Assembly: GCA_964492845.1 (NCBI GenBank)
Contig: CAZBMZ010000001.1
Location: forward strand, 310,001 to 374,000
Direction of reading: 5' to 3'
DNA: 64,000 nt
Source: JADJPF01 sp964492845
Lineage (GTDB): Bacteria; Acidobacteriota; Blastocatellia; Chloracidobacteriales; JADJPF01
Program-made: the position numbers and the translations under genes
Shown here: positions 8,574 to 16,250 of the stretch, one piece after another
How positions within the stretch are numbered: the first letter of the stretch is position 1
How the letters are laid out: every line of letters starts with the position of its first letter
Notes under the pieces: generated by a model
The model's input: only the letters and a program-made list of their open reading frames with translations
What the model was told of the DNA's origin: nothing
Database searches by the model: none

Positions 8574-10237
8574 GTGATTATTTTACCTGGATTAAGTATT
8601 CCTTGAGGGTCAAAAATTTGTTTTACGCTAGCTAACGCTGCCATTGCTAGTTTACCATGTTCACGTTCTGCCCACTTAGCATGATCACGGCCTACACCAT
8701 GATGATGGGAAATCGTTCCTCCATCAGCTATGATTGAATCTGAAGCAGTAGATTTTATTACTTGCCATTGCTCTAGCTCTGACCCTTTAGTTTGTTTAGT
8801 TAGAAAAGTAAAATAAAGCGATGCTCCATCATGGTAGCTATGGGAAATATGGCAAAAAACTACAGCCCGAAAACCAAAACTTTCTATACTCAAAGTTAAT
8901 GCACTTTTTACAGAATTATAAAGATTAGCTAAATTTGCCCAAGTTGTAGCCGTTTCTAAAGTATCAATCATTATTGAATAATCTAGCAATGTATCTCTTA
9001 AGTAAGGTAGCTCAAAGCGTTCTTTATACCAATGTTGGCCGACACGAGTTCCTAAGTCTATGCCGTCGTGATGTTTACAAATATCTAATGCTGCTTTAAT
9101 TTCTTGTTTTACTGATTTATCTGTTGATTCAAAGCCTAAAATCATTAAACAAGTAGAAGTGCTATAACCACGATTTTTTAAGTACCATTTCCCAGCTTTG
9201 CTAAGCGCATTTTCAAGCATTGACTCAGACTCAGCCCGCATTTTCATAATTGCGCTAGTTTCTACTTCGTCTGAAAGCCTTATGGTAGAAGGGTTTAAGC
9301 CTGCCTGGATAATTGTACGAATTGCTTGCGCACCAGCTAAAAAGTCCTTAAACAATATTCCACGATAAATTTTAATTGTTGGCATATGGTGAATACGCAT
9401 TTTAGCTTTAGTAATTACTCCAAATATTCCTTCACTGCCAATTAAAAGTTGTTTTATTGATGGCCCTGCCGCTGATGCAGGAGCATCCAGGGTAGTAATT
9501 AACTCTTTAGGGCTAGCTAGTGTCACACTAGACACCATATCTTCTACACGACCATATTTATTTGATTGTTGGCCTGCGGAACGTGCTGCAATCCAGCCAC
9601 CTAGGGAAGAAAATTCAAATGATTGTGGATAATGTCCTAAAGTGTAACCACGAGCTTGCAAAGCTTTTTCTAGTGCAGGGCCTAACATTCCAGCTTGAAT
9701 AGTTGCAAGTAGCGAAATTTCATCAATATTTACCAGTTGATTAAGCAGGCTTAAATCCAAGCTAATAGCAGCCTTTTGACCACTACTTTTTAAGGCTTCA
9801 ACTCCACCTACAACGCTAGTGCCACCGCCAAAAGGAATTACGGCTATTTTTAAGTCGCTAGCTAGCTGCAAAACTTCTAAAATTTGATTTTCTGTCTTAG
9901 GGTAAATTACCAAATCTGGCGGATTTTCTATTAAGCCTTTGCGAATACGTGTTAAATCAGGAAAACTTTTTCCCACTGAATGAGTAATTCTAGCTAGATC
10001 ATCGCTTCTTACTTGGTCGCTAGATAATAATTTTTCAAATTTAGCCGCTAGATTTGTGTCTGTAGGGGTGATCTTAATGTCTGATAAATTGATAGGTAAA
10101 GAATTTGCGGAAGTTTCACTATCTTTAAGTTCTAATTTTTCACGTATATAAGGCCAAAAATTATGACGACGACTAAGATCAAAGGTTTTATTTGCTAGCC
10201 CCCAACCATACCATTTTAATTCCTGCTTTTGTGACAT
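8570..10237 (-). CDS. FAD-linked oxidase, alkylglycerone-phosphate-synthase-like
   Basis: The 555 residues have an N-terminal KWYGWG motif, typical of alkyl-dihydroxyacetonephosphate synthases (AGPS). An FAD-binding-4 (PCMH) domain follows, with PKTENQILEVLQ, PFGGGTSVVGG, QAGMLGPALEKAL and GHYPQSFEFSSLGGWIAARSAGQ. The C-terminal FAD-oxidase domain ends with ISHHHGVGRDH; in AGPS the HHHGVG histidines contribute to catalysis. AGPS replaces the acyl chain of acyl-DHAP by a fatty alcohol in ether-lipid synthesis. Ether lipids are reported from acidobacterial lineages, so the function is plausible. Related flavoproteins oxidise hydroxy acids, and the substrate is not proved by sequence. Coupling to glpD, which makes DHAP, supports the lipid role. 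Confidence 0.8.
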   Translation of the reverse strand: MSQKQELKWYGWGLANKTFDLSRRHNFWPYIREKLELKDSETSANSLPINLSDIKITPTDTNLAAKFEKLLSSDQVRSDDLARITHSVGKSFPDLTRIRKGLIENPPDLVIYPKTENQILEVLQLASDLKIAVIPFGGGTSVVGGVEALKSSGQKAAISLDLSLLNQLVNIDEISLLATIQAGMLGPALEKALQARGYTLGHYPQSFEFSSLGGWIAARSAGQQSNKYGRVEDMVSSVTLASPKELITTLDAPASAAGPSIKQLLIGSEGIFGVITKAKMRIHHMPTIKIYRGILFKDFLAGAQAIRTIIQAGLNPSTIRLSDEVETSAIMKMRAESESMLENALSKAGKWYLKNRGYSTSTCLMILGFESTDKSVKQEIKAALDICKHHDGIDLGTRVGQHWYKERFELPYLRDTLLDYSIMIDTLETATTWANLANLYNSVKSALTLSIESFGFRAVVFCHISHSYHDGASLYFTFLTKQTKGSELEQWQVIKSTASDSIIADGGTISHHHGVGRDHAKWAEREHGKLAMAALASVKQIFDPQGILNPGKIIT

Positions 10238-10355
10238 AAACTTTAGACTCTTAATTAAACTCTTAAAAAAAGGTAAATACTATCTTTTCCTTAGATAACA
10301 TATTTAATATTTTTAATCAATTGTAGTAGTTTACAGTGTATTAACTAAAAAAACT

Positions 10356-11393
10356 TTATTCGGTTTCGGTAGGTGATTCTATTGGCGAATCTGGGTCATA
10401 GACTTCTATTGCTGTTGCTATCCATAAACCATTTTCCTGTTTACTTACAGTAATATTTAACGCTCTAATACTATTACTTAATGAATAAGTAATTTTATCT
10501 AAGCTCTTTATTTTGAATTTGTTATTAGTTGTTAAGTTTTCTACTGACCAAGCTTTTCCAGAATGTTTTTCTAGCCCTAATATAATTATTGGGTCAAGAC
10601 TAGGATCAATATAGCTGCGATGTTCTGGAGCAATAGTCTGTTTACTTAAAGACTGTGCTACTAGATAAAAGACGGTATAGGGATCATTGCCAAGGTATTT
10701 ACTACCTAATTGATAATTTGTTTCGCACCAGTTAACTTCTTGAATACTATAGGCTTGTTCACAAGTGACACAACTTTCAAATAAGTTATTTTGAAAAGGC
10801 ATTTTTAGATCAAATTCTGGCCCCTTATCAATTAACTTAACTTCTGTGTTTTTACCACCTAATTTTCCTTCTATAAAGGGAAGAGCTTCACGGCTAACAT
10901 CTGAGAGTGTTTGAGCTTCTAGCTTAAACATAGAAATAATAGGCTCGCGGTTGTCACCATCAGTTAATTCTGAGCCAAAAAGAACTAAATATTGATCTGT
11001 ATCTTGTTCAATAATCACTGTTTGATCAGGTAAGGGATCACCTGTTTTTGAACGATAGCGGGATAAAACGCTAACAGGGACTAAATCAAGTAATTCTTGG
11101 CTATTTAATTTATTTAATCGTAAAGTTGGTTGATTATTTGAAGTTGTAATATTGCTGATGGGTGTAAAAGAGCTAGTGTTAATAACTTTATTGGCACGTC
11201 TATTTTCTACAAACCAAAATGTTGCTGCTAGGATAATGCCGCTAAGTAGGAAAAAAAAACCTCCTAAAGCTAGCCAAACACGACCCGTTTTAGTCTCTTG
11301 AGTGGAGTTACGAGAACATTTGATACAAATGGTTTGGTTAGTTCTTAAAATTTTGCCGCATTTATCACAAGTTGTTTCTATAGAATTGTCCAC
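10356..11393 (-). CDS. Zinc-ribbon membrane protein of unknown function
   Basis: This 345-residue protein opens with a short zinc ribbon (CDKCGK, then CIKCSR, residues about 9-27) and one membrane helix (about 43-64, LALGGFFFLLSGIILAATFW). A soluble region of about 280 residues follows that I do not recognise. It contains four more cysteines in ESCVTCEQAY and NWCETNY, and ends in an acidic tail. A cytoplasmic ribbon joined to an extracytoplasmic domain is a common layout in this genome's envelope proteins. A promoter region or transcription gap of about 120 bases separates it from the oxidase gene downstream. Confidence 0.7.
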   Translation of the reverse strand: MDNSIETTCDKCGKILRTNQTICIKCSRNSTQETKTGRVWLALGGFFFLLSGIILAATFWFVENRRANKVINTSSFTPISNITTSNNQPTLRLNKLNSQELLDLVPVSVLSRYRSKTGDPLPDQTVIIEQDTDQYLVLFGSELTDGDNREPIISMFKLEAQTLSDVSREALPFIEGKLGGKNTEVKLIDKGPEFDLKMPFQNNLFESCVTCEQAYSIQEVNWCETNYQLGSKYLGNDPYTVFYLVAQSLSKQTIAPEHRSYIDPSLDPIIILGLEKHSGKAWSVENLTTNNKFKIKSLDKITYSLSNSIRALNITVSKQENGLWIATAIEVYDPDSPIESPTETE

Positions 11394-11522
11394 AAAAGAA
11401 CAAATAGCACGGTTTAAAAGATTTTGGAAGCTTTAATTTATTTGTGATTAAATTTTCTTACGGAAAAATTTTTTATAGATGGGCAACAAAAATTTTTTTT
11501 TCACCGATAAACTAAGCAACTA

Positions 11523-11594
11523 TCGCTCCTATTGAGAAGCTTGTGAAGGATTCATCCCAACCTATGCATATCACAAGTTTCTCAGCAGGAGCGA
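11523..11594. repeat. 72-base imperfect palindrome, possible miniature element
   Basis: The 24-base arms at 11523-11546 and 11571-11594 match at 21 of 24 positions in inverted orientation. They begin TCGCTCCT and end AGGAGCGA, with a 24-base spacer. The element sits between the Uma2 stop and the zinc-ribbon gene start and is clearly more GC-rich than its surroundings. I see no clear target-site duplication. It could be a miniature inverted-repeat element, a REP-type hairpin or a strong RNA hairpin in the leader upstream of uma2. Confidence 0.65.
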
Positions 11595-11602
11595 ATCTAC
11601 TT

Positions 11603-12172
11603 TTAAAACCTAATTTTTCTATACACATCAACTAACAAAAGCTCGCAATTTATAGAAGGCAAATGCAATTTATCATCTAAAGTGCTAGTTTCTACAAGTA
11701 ACCAACTATTATCATTTTGTCTAACATAGTGCATTATATGGGGTTTCTTTTGAGCTATTAGAGTATATTCTTGTAGGGAATCTATGGAGCGATAATGTTC
11801 AAATTTTTCTCCACGATCATAGTTTTCTGTAGTTTTAGAAAGAATTTCAATAATAAGCCTTGGATTAAGTAATGTATCTAATTCCTCATCTTCAAATTGA
11901 GGTTCATCACAAACTACAACTATGTCAGGATAAGTATAAAGACCTGTTTTTGGTACTTTTATCCGCATGTCACTTGCGTAAAGTTCACAGTTTCTATTCT
12001 CAATTTGTTGGTTAAGTGATGTAACTACATTAGTTGAAATAAGGTTATGTTTGCGGCTTGCTCCTGTCATAGCAAAAATTTCACCATCAAAGTATTCGCT
12101 TTTATATTCAGCTTTACGTTCTATAGAGAGATATTCAGCTACTTTGAATTTAGGCTTAAGTTTTGATGACAT
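11603..12172 (-). CDS. Uma2-family (DUF820) PD-(D/E)XK nuclease-like protein
   Basis: The 189 residues match the Uma2 family common in cyanobacteria, Chloroflexota and Acidobacteriota. SEYFDGEIFAMTGAS and HNLISTNV open the domain. TYPDIVVVCDEP and PRLIIEILSKTTENYDRGEK contain the PD and E-x-L-S positions of the restriction-endonuclease-like fold, and SLQEYTLIAQ follows. The biological role of this family is unresolved; it often occurs in many copies and is sometimes linked to mobile or repeat DNA. The ATG at 12172 has an AAGGAA Shine-Dalgarno sequence about 6 bases away. The palindrome at 11523-11594 lies immediately downstream. Confidence 0.88.
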   Translation of the reverse strand: MSSKLKPKFKVAEYLSIERKAEYKSEYFDGEIFAMTGASRKHNLISTNVVTSLNQQIENRNCELYASDMRIKVPKTGLYTYPDIVVVCDEPQFEDEELDTLLNPRLIIEILSKTTENYDRGEKFEHYRSIDSLQEYTLIAQKKPHIMHYVRQNDNSWLLVETSTLDDKLHLPSINCELLLVDVYRKIRF

Positions 12173-12217
12173 GATTTTTTCCTTTGTCTAACAATGTTCT
12201 AAATACTAATAAAATGG

Positions 12218-12254
12218 AATAAGGAATGCACGCATTTTGCAAGCATTCCTTATT
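12218..12254. terminator. Hairpin terminator after the PP2C phosphatase gene
   Basis: Arms AATAAGGAATGC (12218-12229) and GCATTCCTTATT (12243-12254) form a 12-base stem with a 13-base loop, 22 bases past the phosphatase stop. The minus strand continues CCATTTTATT, which is only moderately T-rich. Confidence 0.7.
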
Positions 12255-12276
12255 TTTCTCTTTAAATTTACTAATT

Positions 12277-13260
12277 TTAGCTGTTAGACAAAGGTTGTGT
12301 TTTAGCTTCTGGGGAAACCGATTCTTCTTCTACAGTGGGATAGAAAGAAACTATTGAATGGACGGAACGTTCAAAGTGGTTATCTTGGGATTGTGGAATT
12401 AGACCTTCTCCATCAAAAGCACAAATTATTACAGTGATGTTATCTTCTCCACCTCGTCTTTTAGCTAGTTCAATTAGCTGTTTACAAGCCATTTCAATGC
12501 TGCTTGCCTTAAGCGTGAACTTAAGCATTTCCGCTTCGGTAACCTTGTTAGATAAACCGTCTGAACAAAGTAGCAAATAATCACCACGTCTAAGATCAAT
12601 ACCAGTAAGCGCGACTTTTATTTCCTGCTGAGTTCCCATAGCTTGGAGGATTACATTTTTTATAGGTGCATGTTCTGCTTCTTCGCGCGAAAGTTCACCA
12701 GCTAGAATAAGAAGTTCTACGAGGGATTGATCTATTGTAACTTGTAGGATTGATTCGCCCCTGATTAAATAGGCTCGACTATCGCCTACTTCAGCAATAT
12801 AAGCTTTGCCATCACGTACTAATGCAGCGGTTAGGGTTGCCCCCATACCAGACTTTGCAGAATTATCTTGGCTTTCTTTCCAAATTAGGTAATTAGCACG
12901 TTGGACAGCCTTTATTAACTGTTCCTCAGCCGGACGAGAAGCAACAGATTTCATTAACTCACTACGTACAGCAGCAACAGCCATTGCTGAGGCTACTTCA
13001 CCTGCTTGCGCGCCTCCCATGCCATCAGAAATTATTAACAAAGTGCCACGTTTACTAACTTTTTGGTTATTAATTTCTTCGCCAGAAATTTGCGCACCTG
13101 TAGCAAGGTCGGAGAGTAAGAAACTATCTTCATTATTTGATCGAACTACGCCAACATCCGTGCAACCATAAGCACTAAGCCTAACTTCGTTAGATAGTTT
13201 TTTGGTTTTTTTATCAACGCCTGAGCTATTAGAATTAGACGACAGTCTTCTAGGACTCAT
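12277..13260 (-). CDS. PP2C-family Ser/Thr protein phosphatase (Stp-like)
   Basis: The longest frame begins at a TTG at 13293, but the ATG at 13260, after a GGAGG, gives a natural start (MSPRRLSS) and is used here; the protein has 327 residues. The PP2C core carries the metal-binding motifs TDVGVVRSNNEDSF, SDGMGGAQAGEVAS, CSDGLSNKV and GGEDNITVI. Stp-type phosphatases remove phosphate from Hanks-kinase substrates. This is the only such phosphatase in the window and the natural counterpart of the kinases here, although it is not in an operon with any of them. A low-complexity Ser-rich N-terminus and a C-terminal extension of about 45 residues flank the domain. Confidence 0.93.
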   Translation of the reverse strand: MSPRRLSSNSNSSGVDKKTKKLSNEVRLSAYGCTDVGVVRSNNEDSFLLSDLATGAQISGEEINNQKVSKRGTLLIISDGMGGAQAGEVASAMAVAAVRSELMKSVASRPAEEQLIKAVQRANYLIWKESQDNSAKSGMGATLTAALVRDGKAYIAEVGDSRAYLIRGESILQVTIDQSLVELLILAGELSREEAEHAPIKNVILQAMGTQQEIKVALTGIDLRRGDYLLLCSDGLSNKVTEAEMLKFTLKASSIEMACKQLIELAKRRGGEDNITVIICAFDGEGLIPQSQDNHFERSVHSIVSFYPTVEEESVSPEAKTQPLSNS

Positions 13261-13494
13261 AAGAATAAAGTTAACCTCCAGTTTCCTGGGCAATGATTTG
13301 ATTTAATGCGGGTAAATGCCATAAATAAGTTAAATTAATCAATATGCAAGATCAATGGATTGTCAACAATTTTGCTTCAATTGTAAATGTTTTATTTTGA
13401 CATTTCGGAAAATCCTTAACTTGACAATAATGCACGAAGTTTTGCTTAATAAACAAGCAATTCTTGGTGAAGATTTCCTACTTTAACAAAATAT

Positions 13495-14403
13495 TTATAC
13501 TTTCCTTAGCGCATCTTGCCCAATACTTAAGCGATAACCTCGGTCAACTAAATAACCTTTAGTGATTAATTCTGCAATGATAGTTAGGGCTTCTTTATGG
13601 TCAATAAAGGCTTCTTTGCTAATTGCGTTATCAACAATAAAACCTGCTAGCCCTGCGCGATCTCTGCCTAAACAATGGGCAAGGGATTGAACACTATAAC
13701 GCCCTGGAAACTGCATAACAATTTTAATTAATGCTTTTGTTGCCACCTCATTAACTGGAATTGGTGCGCACAAATTACGGACAGGATGCTCAAAAGTTGT
13801 AACTACAGGGCGTTCTTCATAATGGCTAAAGCGACTTTGAGCTTTATATTTTCCTAAATGGGGTTTATCAGCTATTTTTTGATAAAGTAGTAATGTGACT
13901 ATCACATCATTAGCAGCATAGTTTAGCTGTTCTTTTGACAGCGGACGACTAGCCCAATTTGAGCGTTGAAAAGTTTTGTCTAAACTAATTCCAAGGTGTC
14001 TTTTAGCTAGTGCTTCAAGTGAGCAGCCTTTTTCACCTGATCGACGCGCGGCTAGCATTGTATCAAAAACATTTTCTACAATAATGTTAGATAATTTTCT
14101 AAGCTTATTTACATCAAAGCTAGCATTATGAATAACTTTAATAATGTTGCTGTTAATCATTATTTCTTGCAATGGTTTTAAGTTTAAGTTACAAAAACAA
14201 TCTATTACCCAAACTTCAAAAACAGTTTCTCTTTGTACTCCTAATTGAATTAAGGAAACTCGTTCAGCAGTTTTATCCCACCAATAAGCCGTTTCAATAT
14301 CTAAAGCTATAAATGAGCTTTCCATCAAAGATTGATGTAGTGAAAGCAGCATTTCATTGCTATTAACAAATGTTACATTAGAGAGTAGATTATTTAATTC
14401 CAT
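13495..14403 (-). CDS. RNase D-like DEDDy 3'-5' exonuclease with a C-terminal winged-helix-like domain
   Basis: The ATG at 14403 (MELNNLLSN) is the likely start. The upstream ATG at 14460 lies inside the terminator hairpin of the preceding gene and would translate that hairpin. The 302-residue protein has the DEDDy exonuclease motifs: ALDIET (Asp35, Glu37), IHNASFD (Asp97) and LNYAAND (Tyr162, Asp166). RNase D trims tRNA and other structured RNA 3' ends. Residues about 215-300 do not look like a standard HRDC domain. They resemble a winged-helix segment (KALIKIVMQFPGRYSV, then LTIIAELITKGYLVDRGY) of the kind found in RecQ RQC domains. That resemblance is a visual impression only, so RNA versus DNA specificity is open. 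Confidence 0.82.
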   Translation of the reverse strand: MELNNLLSNVTFVNSNEMLLSLHQSLMESSFIALDIETAYWWDKTAERVSLIQLGVQRETVFEVWVIDCFCNLNLKPLQEIMINSNIIKVIHNASFDVNKLRKLSNIIVENVFDTMLAARRSGEKGCSLEALAKRHLGISLDKTFQRSNWASRPLSKEQLNYAANDVIVTLLLYQKIADKPHLGKYKAQSRFSHYEERPVVTTFEHPVRNLCAPIPVNEVATKALIKIVMQFPGRYSVQSLAHCLGRDRAGLAGFIVDNAISKEAFIDHKEALTIIAELITKGYLVDRGYRLSIGQDALRKV

Positions 14404-14426
14404 AGCTATAAGTAAAAATAGTTTTG

Positions 14427-14461
14427 CAAAAAAAGATGCCGAGAAAATATTTCTCGGCATC
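14427..14461 (-). terminator. Rho-independent terminator after the PD40/FN3 gene
   Basis: A perfect 12-base stem GATGCCGAGAAA / TTTCTCGGCATC (14435-14446 and 14450-14461) with a 3-base loop is followed on the minus strand by seven T residues (14434-14428). It lies 26 bases past the stop at 14488. It also rules out the longer start of the next gene. Confidence 0.93.
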
Positions 14462-14487
14462 AGAAGTTTTTCTATCCAGAAAGAAAC

Positions 14488-16065
14488 TTATTTATTCTTC
14501 TTATTCTTCTTTTGCGTTTTAGCCGCAAAGTCTACAGAATAAGCAAAGCCTTTAGGATCTTCTATCCAAAGGCGGTATTCATATCTAGTATTAGCTTTTA
14601 GGGAAGTATCAATATATATTGCTTTACCATCAGCAGGGACTTTAGCAATTTGCTTAAATTGAGAGCCTTCTTTTCTATTAATTTCAACCTTAAAGCCTCT
14701 TAATTGCTCGTTGTGGACACCAGGGAAGCCCCAAGAAAGCTCTATTGCATTAGGAGCAATACCTTGACCAGCAGGGAAGCAAACCGGCCCAAGATTTATT
14801 GTTCCAACTCCGCCACCTATAAGCCCACCAGCTAGAACACTAGCAAAAACATTTGTCGATGAAAAAAGATTGTCTGTTGTAAGAGTTGTGGCCCTTGAAG
14901 AAAACGCTATAACAGCACCATTAGCATTAATAGCAGGGGAAAAACTATCTCCATCACTACCAATATTGTTAGTATCAAGATTAGGAATACTAACTAAAGC
15001 TGCACTTTGCAAGCCTTGTTGCAAATTAAAAAGGTATATGTCGCTAAAGTTATTGGTGTCGGTTGCTGCAAACCTTTGACCTGTAGCAACTGCTAAAAGA
15101 GTACCATTTGTATTTAAAGCTATGGGTCGAGCATTATTTGCAGAAATAGTTGAAACTTGAATAGGCATTCTTGTCATATTCGCTTGACCAAGAGGTATTA
15201 CAAATATAGCACTGCCAGAAACATAAGCTATGGTACTTCCATCAGAACTAATAGTAAGAAATTGTGGAGGAGCATTATTACTTAATGGGAGGTTTGGTAT
15301 TTGGGTAGCTGTATCAGTATTAGTGCTAATATCCCTAACAAAAACATTACTTCCAGATATAAAGGCAATAACAGAACCATTTTGACTAATAGTAGGTGAA
15401 GAGCAATTTGCTAAAGGCCCAGTGCTATCTCTACTTATTAAAGTATTACCACTATTATTAAAAAGGTATATGCTAGATGGAGGTGGAATAAAAATATCGC
15501 TGGTAAGATCGGTAGCATTAGAAATGTAAACAATTGAATTGCCATCTCCACTTATAACAGGAGAAAAACTGCTTCCATTAGCTGGATTTAGTGAAGAATT
15601 AAAAGATCCACTAATTAAAGAAACTGCATTGTTGCCACGAACATTTAAGTAAATATTTGAACCACTAGAACCAGCAGTAGGATCTATTAAATTGATAGAT
15701 GACTGAAAAACTGCTCTTGAACCATCTCCACTTAAAGAAGTGGCTAATCCTTCACGCACGCTATCATCAAGATTAGCTCTACTTATAATCAGTCTATCCC
15801 CTGCGCTGATGTCACTTGAAACTGCGGGTTGAAGATCAGGAAATGTTGCTGTATAAGTGATAAATTGACCATTTCCACTAACAGCAGGGTTTATACCGCC
15901 GCTAAATGACGTGGAAGAATTAGGATTAGTATTTCCTCCGCTAATTAAAACAATTGTATTTCCTTGTTGTTGGCCGTAGCAAACGCCAGCAAAAAGGGTG
16001 GAAATTACACAGGATAAAATTGCAGCTTGAAAAATTTGGGAAAAACGGCGAATTCTGGATAGCAT
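14488..16065 (-). CDS. Secreted PD40/WD40-like beta-propeller protein with a C-terminal fibronectin-III-like domain
   Basis: The 525-residue protein has a signal peptide (ILSCVISTLFAGVCYGQ, cleavage near residue 31). About 360 residues of repeated blades follow with the pattern PVISGDGNSIVYIS, PTISQNGSVIAFIS, LTISSDGSTIAYVS and PAINANGAVIAFSS. These are TolB/PD40-type propeller repeats. After a Gly-rich linker, residues about 430-515 form an FN3-like domain (LSWGFPGVHNEQLRGFKV, then TRYEYRLWIEDPKG). The protein ends in a Lys/Asn-rich tail. It is probably a periplasmic or surface binding protein; no enzyme motif is seen. It forms a single-gene unit with a strong terminator. Confidence 0.82.
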   Translation of the reverse strand: MLSRIRRFSQIFQAAILSCVISTLFAGVCYGQQQGNTIVLISGGNTNPNSSTSFSGGINPAVSGNGQFITYTATFPDLQPAVSSDISAGDRLIISRANLDDSVREGLATSLSGDGSRAVFQSSINLIDPTAGSSGSNIYLNVRGNNAVSLISGSFNSSLNPANGSSFSPVISGDGNSIVYISNATDLTSDIFIPPPSSIYLFNNSGNTLISRDSTGPLANCSSPTISQNGSVIAFISGSNVFVRDISTNTDTATQIPNLPLSNNAPPQFLTISSDGSTIAYVSGSAIFVIPLGQANMTRMPIQVSTISANNARPIALNTNGTLLAVATGQRFAATDTNNFSDIYLFNLQQGLQSAALVSIPNLDTNNIGSDGDSFSPAINANGAVIAFSSRATTLTTDNLFSSTNVFASVLAGGLIGGGVGTINLGPVCFPAGQGIAPNAIELSWGFPGVHNEQLRGFKVEINRKEGSQFKQIAKVPADGKAIYIDTSLKANTRYEYRLWIEDPKGFAYSVDFAAKTQKKNKKNK

Positions 16066-16097
16066 GTTTTCCTCACTATTTTTAATAATTTATTAAT

Positions 16098-16156
16098 ATA
16101 AAAACTATTTGGATATGTGTTCTAATTAAAATTTGTTAGAACAATAAAAACTATTT
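16098..16156. repeat. Direct repeat flanking a small hairpin upstream of the PD40/FN3 gene
   Basis: ATAAAAACTATTT occurs at 16098-16110 and again at 16144-16156. Between the copies is an inverted TGTTCTAA / TTAGAACA pair. It lies 33-91 bases upstream of the PD40/FN3 start and may include operator sites, but AT-richness makes chance repeats likely. Confidence 0.3.
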
Positions 16157-16250
16157 TTGACCTATTTGCCCAATTATATACAGATTGCTATCTGTAGCCA
16201 AACATTATTTTGCTAAGTGCCGCTGCTCTATTAATTAATATTTATTGGAC

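Noticed and set aside
11523..11594. A complete insertion sequence
   Set aside because: Only a 72-base palindrome is present; there is no transposase and no clear target-site duplication.
13261..13293. The TTG at 13293 as the start of the PP2C gene
   Set aside because: The ATG at 13260 is preceded by GGAGG and gives the usual start; the TTG extension has no support.
14403..14460. The ATG at 14460 as the start of the RNase D-like gene
   Set aside because: It lies in the arm of the upstream gene's terminator, and the encoded residues are the translated hairpin.
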